A DNA stretch of 64,000 bases from Francisella uliginis (GCF_001895265.1 NZ_CP016796.1:1736001-1800000), one strand, 5' to 3'; shown: positions 10,021-17,958, numbered from the stretch's first letter. Translations and numbers: made by a program. Notes: a model not told the origin generated them from the sequence alone.

Positions 10021-10531
10021 TTCTAGTGCCTCTTGATAAAATAAAATATGCTCCGATATCTGGTCTTTTGCTTATTATTGACTCTGGTAATTGATGTTTC
10101 GTTAAACGCATATCTTTGCATGACTGAAACAAACGCGTTAAAAAATTATTTTTTACATTTTTAATCAACGTTTTCGAAGGGAATAAATGAAAAGTGTTAA
10201 TATTAGTATATAGCTTATAAAATACTGTCTGAGTGAACTTATATTTATAAATAAACATCATCATTGGCATTCTATACTTTGGTTTAAAAGCATGCAGATG
10301 TAACTCACATTGAGAATTTCTATTATCTATATTCTTAACTAAAACATATCCAACAGGAGTCTCTTTTTCATCTATAAAAACAATATGATCTGACTTCAGC
10401 TCAAATATTCTTTGATAAAATTTCTCTATAGTTAATGGGCTCTGTATATAATCTAAAATACCTTTAACTAAGTCATCTGTATAGCTAGTTCTCTTAGTAT
10501 CATGATAAAGTATAGTATAGTTTAAACTCAT
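10013..10531 (-). CDS. Uncharacterised protein, possibly GNAT-like
   Basis: 172 residues, no signal peptide or membrane segment. The stretch HIVFIDEKETPVGYVLVKNI followed by QCELHLHAF resembles the central beta strands of a GNAT acetyltransferase, but the acetyl-CoA loop (R/QxxGxG/A) is not clear, so this is a weak structural guess. A strong ribosome binding site AGGAG precedes ATG at 10531, 26 bases after the stop of the GRDP-like gene. It overlaps the next gene by 8 bases. Its place in the small-peptide operon suggests a role in making, modifying or handling those peptides. Confidence 0.7.
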   Translation of the reverse strand: MSLNYTILYHDTKRTSYTDDLVKGILDYIQSPLTIEKFYQRIFELKSDHIVFIDEKETPVGYVLVKNIDNRNSQCELHLHAFKPKYRMPMMMFIYKYKFTQTVFYKLYTNINTFHLFPSKTLIKNVKNNFLTRLFQSCKDMRLTKHQLPESIISKRPDIGAYFILSRGTRNA

Positions 10532-10557
10532 TTTACTCTCCTAGGATTAGTTTCTAT

Positions 10558-10989
10558 CTAAATAGCCTCTGCAACATCATTACCATATGCCCACACTCGA
10601 TCAATATACTCTTCACCCCAATCATCCATTAAAAATAATAGCTGCTGCTCAAAGGCTTCCGGATCCATAGGTTCACCTTTAAATGGATTTTCTGGATTAT
10701 GGTGAACACACTCGATACCAAATAACTCTTTTGACATCGCTAAATAATCTCGTGTATGTAAAATATATGCATGCCAAACTTCATCTAAGTAATTCATTGA
10801 GTCCATCATAAATGACTTTTGTTTTTCGATACGCCATCTTTGTGCAGAATAAAGCCAACACATAAAATCTGTAAACCATTGCTTAGCTTGTGCTCTATTC
10901 ATTTTTAGCTCTTTCATAACTCTTAATACTACTGACTCATTATCCCAATTTAGAATATCTGTCTTTGATGGAAGTTTAATTTCTTGCAT
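10558..10989 (-). CDS. GRDP-like (glycine-rich domain-containing protein-like) small protein
   Basis: 143 residues, soluble. The motif DEVWHAYILHT (69-79), then Tyr82, FG at 90-91 and HHNP at 96-99, matches the pattern seen in the glycine-rich domain-containing protein-like family (W-H-x-x-I-L-x-T, FG, H-x-P). The bacterial members have no established reaction; the conserved His and acidic residues could bind a metal. The usual Cys after the Tyr appears to be Ser here (YLAMSKELFG). It starts 41 bases after the last Cys-rich peptide with AAGGTGAT as ribosome binding site, so it is co-transcribed with it. It is the best candidate for a modifying or binding partner of the peptides. Confidence 0.72.
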   Translation of the reverse strand: MQEIKLPSKTDILNWDNESVVLRVMKELKMNRAQAKQWFTDFMCWLYSAQRWRIEKQKSFMMDSMNYLDEVWHAYILHTRDYLAMSKELFGIECVHHNPENPFKGEPMDPEAFEQQLLFLMDDWGEEYIDRVWAYGNDVAEAI

Positions 10990-11030
10990 ACTATCACCTT
11001 ATTATTTACCAATTTTTGTAACTATAGTTA

Positions 11031-11114
11031 TTAAGCTGCACACATCATTCCACAAGCTTTACAAGATAATGATGTCTTTGATTTTAATTTTTTTAAGTTT
11101 TTAATTGTTTTCAT
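11031..11114 (-). CDS. Cys-rich small peptide A (RiPP precursor-like), 27 residues
   Basis: Starts with the leader MKTIKNLKKL shared with two upstream paralogs, then KSKTSL and a divergent C-terminus SCKACGMMCAA with three Cys (CxxC-x3-C). The ribosome binding site AGGAG (11122-11126) is 7 bases from the ATG. A conserved Lys-rich leader with a hypervariable Cys core is typical of RiPP precursors. The stop at 11031 is 41 bases before the GRDP-like gene. Peptide A differs from B and C in the core but keeps the leader, so the core has been under different selection. It was too short for routine ORF calling. Confidence 0.8.
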   Translation of the reverse strand: MKTIKNLKKLKSKTSLSCKACGMMCAA

Positions 11115-11167
11115 TTTGTCTCTCCTCTTTAATCGTTATCTTAAATCTTATCTCTATCGCTTATTTA

Positions 11168-11245
11168 TTAACCGCCACATGGTGGAATACTACATGCTGC
11201 TAATGTTTGTGATGTTAGTTTCTTTAAATTCTTTATTGTTTTCAT
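11168..11245 (-). CDS. Cys-rich small peptide B (RiPP precursor-like), 25 residues
   Basis: Leader MKTIKNLKKLTSQT followed by LAACSIPPCGG. Two Cys are spaced C-x4-C and the chain ends Cys-Gly-Gly. It has its own AGGAG ribosome binding site. It differs from peptide C by a single residue (Ala to Thr before the first Cys), with mostly synonymous changes elsewhere. The intergenic spacers are nearly identical, showing a recent tandem duplication. No signal peptide is present, so any product would need processing or dedicated export. Confidence 0.8.
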   Translation of the reverse strand: MKTIKNLKKLTSQTLAACSIPPCGG

Positions 11246-11298
11246 TTTGTCTCTCCTCTTTAATCGTTATCTTAAATCTTATCTCTATCGCTTATTTA

Positions 11299-11376
11299 TT
11301 AGCCGCCACACGGTGGGATGCTACATGTTGCTAATGTTTGTGATGTTAGTTTCTTTAAATTCTTTATTGTTTTCAT
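11299..11376 (-). CDS. Cys-rich small peptide C (RiPP precursor-like), 25 residues
   Basis: First gene of the operon. Leader MKTIKNLKKLTSQT then LATCSIPPCGG. Ribosome binding site AAGGAG precedes the ATG at 11376. Differences from peptide B in the core region include silent third-position changes (for example Pro, Ser and Gly codons), which suggests the protein sequence is maintained by selection. Long plus-strand ORFs across this array (11116-11334, 11318-11503) are antisense shadows. Confidence 0.8.
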   Translation of the reverse strand: MKTIKNLKKLTSQTLATCSIPPCGG

Positions 11377-11432
11377 TTTATTTCTCCTTTTTATTTTCTT
11401 TTCATTTTTCAATTTGTTAGCTGATAGTGAGT

Positions 11433-11461
11433 ATTATAAGAGGCATAACTCTTCTCTGGAA
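11433..11461 (-). promoter_or_regulatory. Possible promoter of the Cys-rich peptide operon
   Basis: Reading leftwards, a TATAAT box lies at 11438-11433 with only a weak TTCCAG at the -35 position (17-base spacing). The predicted start is about 50 bases upstream of the peptide C ATG. The poor -35 suggests activator control or a different sigma factor. Confidence 0.35.
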
Positions 11462-11561
11462 TACTATAAAATGAACACTGCTGTGCAATTTTGCATAAGA
11501 TGATTTTTAAGAGCTAAAATAGATGGTCTAACGCTAATATGTAGCATTACAATAGTGACTT

Positions 11562-11700
11562 ATAGTTAATCCGAATGACTTATGTAAAATAAAACCTGTC
11601 ATTCCGGACTTGATCCGGAATCTCCTAGCCAAAGTAAAGAGATCCTGAATCAAGTTCAGGATGACCGCATAAAAGTACACAATACAATCGGATTGACTAT
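11562..11700. repeat. MITE-like palindromic repeat element, copy 1
   Basis: 139-base element with imperfect terminal inverted repeats (ATAGTTAATCCGA at the left, complement of ATAGTCAATCCGA at the right), flanked by TA. It contains two perfect hairpins: ATTCCGGA-CTTGA-TCCGGAAT (11601-11621) and ATCCTGAA-TCAAG-TTCAGGAT (11642-11662). A near-identical copy in reverse orientation is at 21610-21772. No ORF of its own. The TA flanks would fit mobilisation by a Tc1/IS630-type transposase, but none is in this window. Confidence 0.8.
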
Positions 11701-11812
11701 ATAATTTTGGGAGATGATATACGAGCTTTAAAAGAGCGTCTATGTATCACTTAACTCTAGGCAGCAGACATATGCAATAAAAACAATGAATTTATAAAAT
11801 AAATGGAAGAGA

Positions 11813-11935
11813 CTGTTGATTTAATGTTAAAAAGATCATTGAGCTTGTCAAAATGACTTTTATAAATCAAGTAAAATAAGGCTTCGACTCCGCTCAGCCA
11901 ACTTGATTTTATAAAAATAATGATTAAATCAACAG
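11813..11935. repeat. Second palindromic element with nested inverted repeats
   Basis: Perfect 13-base arms CTGTTGATTTAAT (11813-11825) and complement (11923-11935) enclose a second palindrome AAATCAAGT...ACTTGATTT and the segments ATTGAGCTTGTCAAAATGAC and GGCTTCGACTCCGCTCAGCC, the kind of sequence seen in dispersed intergenic repeats. A 72-codon minus-strand frame (11757-11975) runs through it but looks fortuitous. No transposase is nearby. Confidence 0.6.
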
Positions 11936-12066
11936 CCTTTGGAAATATAAATTTTACGTGATTAAGTTTGCACATCCTAATCTGACAGATTTATAGTGTG
12001 CTAGTTATAGATATATTATAAAACTCTAAAATATAAAAATATGTTGGGAAGGAGTTTGAAAAAGGT

Positions 12067-12179
12067 CTGACGACTACCTACTTTCACCTGGGCAAATGCC
12101 AGACTATCATCGGCGTGAGCCCGTTTCACTTCTGAGTTCGGAATGGGATCAGGTGGTTCCAGACTGCTATCATCGTCAG
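12067..12179 (-). rRNA. rrf: Lone 5S rRNA gene, divergent copy
   Basis: About 113 bases closely matching the operon 5S at 48946-49058, but not attached to 16S or 23S. Differences are concentrated in helices and are compensated. Helix I is TGACGA/TCGTCA here against TGGCGA/TCGCCA in the operon copy. Helix II is AGTCTG/CGGGCT here (with G-U pairs) against a different pair there. Compensated change means it is kept as functional RNA. It has its own promoter just upstream (12188-12215). A T-run follows the 3' end, which may terminate transcription. Ends are placed by the helix I arms. Confidence 0.93.
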
Positions 12180-12187
12180 TGGGTGTT

Positions 12188-12215
12188 ATGATACTCTTCT
12201 TAATTTATAAGTCAA
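12188..12215 (-). promoter_or_regulatory. Dedicated promoter of the lone 5S gene
   Basis: Minus-strand TTGACT (12215-12210) and TATCAT (12193-12188), spaced by 16 bases. The expected start falls at about 12181, right at the 5' end of the 5S. It lies in the 70-base gap after the deformylase stop. This makes the gene an independent transcription unit. Confidence 0.75.
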
Positions 12216-12250
12216 CAACTAAAAATTTTTTTAATAAAAACTAACATCAT

Positions 12251-12856
12251 TTAGACAGCATTACCTATTTGATATTTTTCTAATAGTAAAGGAGTTTCTT
12301 CATTGCACTCCTCGTATGGACGAAGTTCTCCATTTGCAAACTTTACTTGAAGTTCTTCACTATCCATATATTCAGTGTCAAAATCAACATATACAGAGCC
12401 AAGCAAATGATTAAACTCATGTTGAAATATTACTGCAGCAATCGAATCCAACTTACCAGTTATTTTCTTACCATATTGATTATATGCCTGATATTCAATT
12501 TCTTTGTATGTAGCAAGCTTGCCTCTTTTCTCACCTAGAGCACTTAAACAACCATGCCAAAAGCTAACTCTTTTAGTAGAAGCTTTTGTTATTTTTGGGT
12601 TTATAAATACTTGGAATGGAACTTCTGCAAAATCTACAGGATATCTAGAGTTAGAGCTATCAAATTCAAGCATAAATATTTGATAAGGATAGCCAATCTG
12701 ATTAGCCGCCAGACCAATCCCATTACCACTCATCTTTTGATGCATTTCTGTAATAATTTCTTGTATTTCAGCACTTTTAATATCTGTTACAAGCTTACAC
12801 TTTTGATATAGAACTTCATTATTAGAATCATTATATTGTATAAATTGTGAATTCAT
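12251..12856 (-). CDS. def: Peptide deformylase-like protein with altered active-site motifs
   Basis: 201 residues, within the family's range. Motif 1 GNGIGLAANQ (44-53) is intact. Motif 2 is HGCLS (101-105) rather than the usual EGCLS, keeping the metal ligand Cys103. Motif 3 is HEFNH (146-150) instead of HExDH: metal ligands His146, His150 and catalytic Glu147 remain, but Asp is replaced by Asn. So metal binding and catalysis are plausible, yet it is not a canonical deformylase and is probably a paralog of an essential one elsewhere. The ATG at 12856 is followed by MNSQFIQYND. Downstream is the lone 5S gene. Confidence 0.85.
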   Translation of the reverse strand: MNSQFIQYNDSNNEVLYQKCKLVTDIKSAEIQEIITEMHQKMSGNGIGLAANQIGYPYQIFMLEFDSSNSRYPVDFAEVPFQVFINPKITKASTKRVSFWHGCLSALGEKRGKLATYKEIEYQAYNQYGKKITGKLDSIAAVIFQHEFNHLLGSVYVDFDTEYMDSEELQVKFANGELRPYEECNEETPLLLEKYQIGNAV

Positions 12857-13216
12857 TTGATACCTCGATTAGGATATATTTTCTAGATAAAGAATATATT
12901 AAGTGACTTTATACTAAATTATCATTTGACTTCAATAATATCATCAAGATAATCAAATTAAATAGTTTTATCAGATACAATTTTTAACAAACACAAATAT
13001 AGATTTAATATGTAGCATTTATATAAATCTTATAACCTATATTTAGTATAAATATAATTATCAATTTTTCGAATTTTTATTCATTGAAGAAATATCCTCA
13101 TACATAACGAACCTCCAACAATAACTTTGTTAAATATCATATTTTAATCATAAAAATATTCCAATACAGTAGTTTTTAAATTACCATTACAGAATAATTA
13201 TTCAAATAAATGAAAT
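12857..13216. other. Intergenic region, no gene seen
   Basis: 360 bases of very AT-rich sequence between the divergent deformylase and permease genes. I see no RNA gene, repeat or long hairpin. It must hold the promoters for both neighbours, but no convincing -35/-10 pair stands out. The permease ATG at 13217 has no clear Shine-Dalgarno. Confidence 0.5.
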
Positions 13217-14371
13217 ATGAAGCAGTTTGTAGGTATATTTTTGATTATTGGTTCAACTATAGGCGGTGGTATTATTGGCCTACCTATAGCTGCTGTTAAC
13301 TTAGGATTTGTAGGAAGCCTATTAGCAATATGCTTAGTATGGTTAATAATGACATTTACAGGATTATGTATATTAAAAATCTCATATAATATGCCTGTTA
13401 AACATAACACATACTACTCTTTGTCTACTAAATTTCTAAATTTTAAGGGCGCTAAGATTAGTGTTTTTGGTAGCTACTTATTAATCTTATATTTATCACT
13501 AACTACTTATATATCAGGGATTAGTTCATCTATAAGCTTATATTTCCCACAAAATAGTAATTTAAGTTATTTACTATCTGGGGTAACTCTTATCTTCATA
13601 CTAGGTGGGATTACAACATATAACTCTAAACTTGTGATTAAAAGTAATGTGTTATTTGTTACGGCTAAGCTTTCACTTATTATCATAGCTATATTTCTGA
13701 TCATTTATACGACAAAAAAAGTTTCTATAAACGTTGATGGTTACCCTATTGAATCTATAGGAGCATTTTCATTCTTATTTGTACTATTTAATGCTTTTGG
13801 TTACCACTTTATTATTCCAAGCCTAGTAAAATTTTATAATCAGAATATTTCATATAAGTCATTCATCTTTTTACTTATTTTTAGCACAACATTAATAGCT
13901 TTTATTTATCTAGCATGGATCTTAGCAATATTCTTTACGATACCTGCGAAAGGTAGTCATGGGATGTTAAGTATTTATAATAGTAAAAATCAACTTGTAG
14001 CTTTTAATAATAGTATTAGCTTTTTTACTCAATCATATACTATTAGTAATATGTTAAGTGCTTTTCAATTAATATCTATGATAGGCTCTTTTTGCTGTAT
14101 CTCAATAGGTGTAATTGATGCGCTAAAAGATGCTTTAGGGCAAAATGCTTATCTTAAAGTTCTAATTTGCACTTACTTGCCTCCACTTGTTTTAATGTGC
14201 CTATCACAAAACATGTTTCTAATTGCGATGTCACTTGCTGGCATACTAACATTCTATGTTGAGGTATTTGTGCCGATTTTAGGAGTAAGGAATTATTATA
14301 AAATGTCTAATAAGATAAAAGACAAATCTTTATTTAGTCATCAATATTCAAAGCTTTTAGTTAGATCATAA
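13217..14371 (+). CDS. Aromatic amino acid permease, HAAAP family (TyrP/Mtr-like)
   Basis: 384 residues and about 11 hydrophobic segments. The first segment carries the family signature GSTIGGGIIGLPIAAVNLGF (residues 13-32). Members of this family import tyrosine, tryptophan or other hydroxy/aromatic amino acids with protons across the inner membrane. The substrate cannot be decided by eye. Transcribed alone on the plus strand, ending 29 bases before the convergent dnaE stop. No clear ribosome binding site precedes the first ATG, so the true start could be slightly different. Confidence 0.9.
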   Translation: MKQFVGIFLIIGSTIGGGIIGLPIAAVNLGFVGSLLAICLVWLIMTFTGLCILKISYNMPVKHNTYYSLSTKFLNFKGAKISVFGSYLLILYLSLTTYISGISSSISLYFPQNSNLSYLLSGVTLIFILGGITTYNSKLVIKSNVLFVTAKLSLIIIAIFLIIYTTKKVSINVDGYPIESIGAFSFLFVLFNAFGYHFIIPSLVKFYNQNISYKSFIFLLIFSTTLIAFIYLAWILAIFFTIPAKGSHGMLSIYNSKNQLVAFNNSISFFTQSYTISNMLSAFQLISMIGSFCCISIGVIDALKDALGQNAYLKVLICTYLPPLVLMCLSQNMFLIAMSLAGILTFYVEVFVPILGVRNYYKMSNKIKDKSLFSHQYSKLLVRS

Positions 14372-14399
14372 AATAAATTTATAGTGACTTTAATATAAT

Positions 14400-17300
14400 T
14401 TAAACCCCACTCAAACTAACCGTACTACCCTCAGCTATTAATCTACTAATATCATTAACAAACTTATAAATAGAAAAAGGCTTTTGTAAGTAATCAAACT
14501 TACCTTCTACATCATCTAGAGAAACAGTTATTTCTAAAACATTTTCTTTGTGAATATCAGTTGATGCTATATTTGTTTTTAGATTATCTAAAACCTTTTT
14601 AAGGTTTGTAGGGTTTACATTTTTACTTCTAAGATTTAGCTCAACTTTACTAAAGTTCTCATCAATATATTGTGATATCGGTTGAACCTTATCAACACTT
14701 AGTTTATTACACTCTCGTTGAACATCACGACTAACTTTACCCTCTACAACAACAATATCATCAACTTGAATATTATCTTTTACTAGAGCAAATACATCTT
14801 CACCGACTAAGCAATCTGCTCTATCAAACTCATCATCAATATTGATAATATATAGAATTCTACCAGTCTTGGTTTTTCTACGGATAGCTGGAGTTATCAT
14901 ACTGGCAATAATTCTCACAGAATTACCATCCATATTAGGCTGCTGGATCTTTTGCAAATCACTAAAACTAACATGATTACGCCAATGACTTTCCTCATCA
15001 ATAATATGCCCTGAAAAGTACATCCCTAAAGCTTTCTTCTCATTGATTAGCAGTTCTTTTAGGCTCCACTCCTCAGATATACACTCCCTTTCTAACTCAT
15101 TATCAGTATCGCTCTCTTGCTCTGTAAAACCAAATAAATCATTTTGTCCAGCCGCTGCCATTTCATTGACATAACCAGCATTTTTGATAGCTTTTTCAAT
15201 GGAGTTAAATGCTGTAGCTCTATTTCTAGATATATCTTTGATAGCTCCTGCAAAGCAAAGTGCTTCAAGAGCTTTTTTATTAACCTTACGCAAATCTACT
15301 CTACGCGTCAGATCAAATATAGAACTAAACTCTCCTTCAGCATCACGCTCTGTAAGGATACTTTTAATAGCCTCACCACCAAGTCCTTTAATAGCTCCTA
15401 AGCCAAGTAAAATTGTACCTTTTGAGATAGCTATACAGTCATAAACACTCTTATTTACATTTGGTGATAAAACTGTGATGCCCATGTTTTTACAATCTAA
15501 GATAAACTTAACTAGCTGGTCAGTATTACCCATATCCCCTGACATTAAAGCAGCCATATACTCATCAGGATAATGCGCCTTTAACCAAGCAGTTTGATAA
15601 GCAATTAAAGCATATGCAGCAGCATGGGATTTGTTAAATCCATAACCAGCAAAAGCTTCCATTTGGTCAAATATCTCATCAGCAAGGCCAGCCTCTATAT
15701 TATGATATTTTGCAGCACCCTCTTTAAAGATTTTACGCTGTTGCTCCATCTCTTCTGGCTTTTTCTTACCCATTGCTCGACGTAATAAATCTGCTGCTCC
15801 AAGAGTATAGCCAGCAAGCTTTTGCGCCATCTGCATTACCTGCTCTTGGTAAACCGGAATACCATAAGTTTCTCTTAAAACTTCTTCTAATAGTGGATGT
15901 AAATATGTAGTTCTTTTTCTACCATGCTTACGATCAATGAATGTTGGAATATTCTCCATCGGACCTGGACGATATAGTGCTACTAGGGCGATAATCTCTT
16001 CAAAATTAGAAGTGCCAAGATCTTTGACAATCTGACGCATCCCTTGTGACTCTAGCTGGAATATTCCCGTAGTATTACCTGCTTGTAAGAGCTTAAATGT
16101 CTTTTCATCATCTAGAGGAATATCTGAGATATTTAAAGGAATCTCATCACTAGGTCGTTTAGCATTAATACTTGCAATAGCATTTTTAATAATCGTTAAG
16201 TTTTTTAATCCCAAGAAGTCAAACTTAACAAGACCAACATCCTCAACATCGCCTTTATCAAACTGAGTTACAATATCACCGCCCTTATCCTCACAATATA
16301 TCGGAGCAAAATCTGATATTACAGTTGGTGATATTACAATACCTGCAGCATGCTTACCTAAACTACGTGGTAAACCTTCTAGCTTTTGAGCTTTCTCAAC
16401 AATTTCAGCAACATCTTCATCTGCCTGCATCTCATCATATAAAGGTTCACCTTCATGGAGAATCTTTTTAAATGTAGTTCCAGGAGTTTCAGGGATAAGC
16501 TTGGCAATCCTATCACCAAAACCAAAACTTTGACCCATTACACGCACTACATCTCGCACAACACCTTTAGCCGCCATAGTACCGTAAGTTATAATCTGAC
16601 CAACACTTTGTTTGCCATATTTTTGCTCTACATATTTGATAACTCTATCTCGACCTTGAATACAAAAATCAATATCAAAATCGGGCATTGATACCCTTTC
16701 TGGATTAAGAAATCTCTCAAAAAGTAGTCCATACGGTAAAGGATCAATATCTGTAATAAGTAACGAATATGCCACTAGTGAACCAGCACCAGAACCACGC
16801 CCTGGACCAACTGGTATATCATTTTCTTTTGACCATCTGATGAAATCCTCTACTATCAAGAAGTAGCCTGGGAATCCCATATCACAGATAATATCAATCT
16901 CTCTTTGTAATCTATCTTTATAGACTTTTATAATATGATCGTGTTTATCCTGTGGTTTATTTGCTAAGACTTTCTCTAAACGATTTTCTAAGCCTTGATA
17001 GCATAGTTTAGAGAAATATTCTTTCTCAGTTAAACCATCTGGAATATCTACAGTAGGTAGGCAAGGTTTACCTAAATCAAATGTCACATTACAACGTTTT
17101 GCAATCGCTAATGTATTATCAACCAAAACTGATAAAGAGTTAAAAGTCTCATACATTTCATCTGCTGATTTTAGATACTGTTGTCGTGTGAATCTTGATT
17201 TACGTGACTCATCAAGAATTGTAGTTTTTTCGTTGATACAAGCTCTAATCTCATGGATATCATAATCATCTGACTCCATAAATACTGTAAGGTTTGTCAC

Positions 17301-17879
17301 CACTGCAATTAGATTATGCTTAGTTGCTAGTTCAAGAGCCTTTTCATTATACAAGCCTTCGTTTTCATACTCTAACTTATGAATTTCAATAACATAATTA
17401 TCTTGACCAAATATTGCTATATCCTCGGCGATAATCTCTTGGACTTTAGTATCATCTTTAGCTAAGATTGCCTTACCAAGCTCACCATGTTGACCACCAT
17501 TTAGGCATATTACATTCTCTAGGTTAGATTCTTTAAGCCAGCTTTTGGGGATAAGTGGTATTGAGCCTACTCTATCAGCTTCTTGGTAAGCTTTTGATAC
17601 TAGATCAACTATGTTTTGATAACCATCGTTATCTTCAGCTAAAAGTATCAAATCAGAAACACCTAGTTCAGTATCAATTTTTAGCTCAACACCAAATATA
17701 GGCTTAACACCACTTCCTAAAGCTTGCTTATAAAACTTCACCGCCGCAAATAAATTACAAACATCTGTAAGCGCTATTGCAGCAATATCTTTATCTTTTG
17801 CACGAGAAAAAAGATCCCCTAAACGTACCGTACTGTCAACAACAGAAAATCCTGTATGGACTCTAAGATGAGAAATCAT
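14400..17879 (-). CDS. dnaE: DNA polymerase III alpha subunit
   Basis: Replicative polymerase catalytic subunit, 1159 residues (E. coli 1160). Begins ISHLRVHTGFSVVDS, the PHP domain, to about residue 270. The polymerase core follows: GPGRGSGAGSLVAYSL near 358-373, catalytic aspartates Asp400 and Asp402 in MPDFDIDFC. The fingers and beta-binding tandem HhH region follow, with GYGFNKSHAAAYALIAYQTAWLKAHYP typical of DnaE1. The C-terminal OB and tau-binding regions are present from about 960. It is a single gene here, with a 106-base gap to the MFS gene. Confidence 0.97.
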   Translation of the reverse strand: MISHLRVHTGFSVVDSTVRLGDLFSRAKDKDIAAIALTDVCNLFAAVKFYKQALGSGVKPIFGVELKIDTELGVSDLILLAEDNDGYQNIVDLVSKAYQEADRVGSIPLIPKSWLKESNLENVICLNGGQHGELGKAILAKDDTKVQEIIAEDIAIFGQDNYVIEIHKLEYENEGLYNEKALELATKHNLIAVVTNLTVFMESDDYDIHEIRACINEKTTILDESRKSRFTRQQYLKSADEMYETFNSLSVLVDNTLAIAKRCNVTFDLGKPCLPTVDIPDGLTEKEYFSKLCYQGLENRLEKVLANKPQDKHDHIIKVYKDRLQREIDIICDMGFPGYFLIVEDFIRWSKENDIPVGPGRGSGAGSLVAYSLLITDIDPLPYGLLFERFLNPERVSMPDFDIDFCIQGRDRVIKYVEQKYGKQSVGQIITYGTMAAKGVVRDVVRVMGQSFGFGDRIAKLIPETPGTTFKKILHEGEPLYDEMQADEDVAEIVEKAQKLEGLPRSLGKHAAGIVISPTVISDFAPIYCEDKGGDIVTQFDKGDVEDVGLVKFDFLGLKNLTIIKNAIASINAKRPSDEIPLNISDIPLDDEKTFKLLQAGNTTGIFQLESQGMRQIVKDLGTSNFEEIIALVALYRPGPMENIPTFIDRKHGRKRTTYLHPLLEEVLRETYGIPVYQEQVMQMAQKLAGYTLGAADLLRRAMGKKKPEEMEQQRKIFKEGAAKYHNIEAGLADEIFDQMEAFAGYGFNKSHAAAYALIAYQTAWLKAHYPDEYMAALMSGDMGNTDQLVKFILDCKNMGITVLSPNVNKSVYDCIAISKGTILLGLGAIKGLGGEAIKSILTERDAEGEFSSIFDLTRRVDLRKVNKKALEALCFAGAIKDISRNRATAFNSIEKAIKNAGYVNEMAAAGQNDLFGFTEQESDTDNELERECISEEWSLKELLINEKKALGMYFSGHIIDEESHWRNHVSFSDLQKIQQPNMDGNSVRIIASMITPAIRRKTKTGRILYIINIDDEFDRADCLVGEDVFALVKDNIQVDDIVVVEGKVSRDVQRECNKLSVDKVQPISQYIDENFSKVELNLRSKNVNPTNLKKVLDNLKTNIASTDIHKENVLEITVSLDDVEGKFDYLQKPFSIYKFVNDISRLIAEGSTVSLSGV

Positions 17880-17904
17880 TATTGATTCTATTTTATTTTA
17901 TTAA

Positions 17905-17958
17905 CTTAGCTACAAATATTACTATAAATAGCTTAGAAAATCATATCACTTTACGATA
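17905..17958. repeat. Direct repeat flanking the MFS gene, left copy
   Basis: 54 bases sharing 43 positions with 19254-19307, including TTAGAAAATC and TATAAAT blocks. It lies between dnaE and the MFS gene. Each copy is in a position to act as 5' leader or promoter region for the gene to its left. The left copy includes the dnaE upstream region. Confidence 0.55.

Larger units (their letters stand above)
11115..11376 (-). repeat. Two tandem 131-base units carrying peptides B and C with leader spacer
   Basis: Units 11115-11245 and 11246-11376 each contain one peptide gene with its downstream-neighbour's ribosome binding site and about 53 bases of almost identical spacer. The period is exactly 131 bases. 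It shows that the array grew by tandem duplication and may vary in copy number between strains. Confidence 0.85.

Noticed and set aside
11116-11503. Two plus-strand ORFs of 72 and 61 codons
   Set aside because: They are antisense to the three peptide genes, which have ribosome binding sites and conserved frames on the minus strand. The overlapping frames arise from the tandem duplication.
11757-11975. 72-codon minus-strand ORF
   Set aside because: It runs through the palindromic repeat, with no ribosome binding site and no conserved features.
12347-12811. Plus-strand ORFs of 63 and 85 codons
   Set aside because: Antisense shadows of the peptide deformylase-like gene.
15144-16691. Plus-strand ORFs inside dnaE
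   Set aside because: Shadows of the dnaE coding frame.
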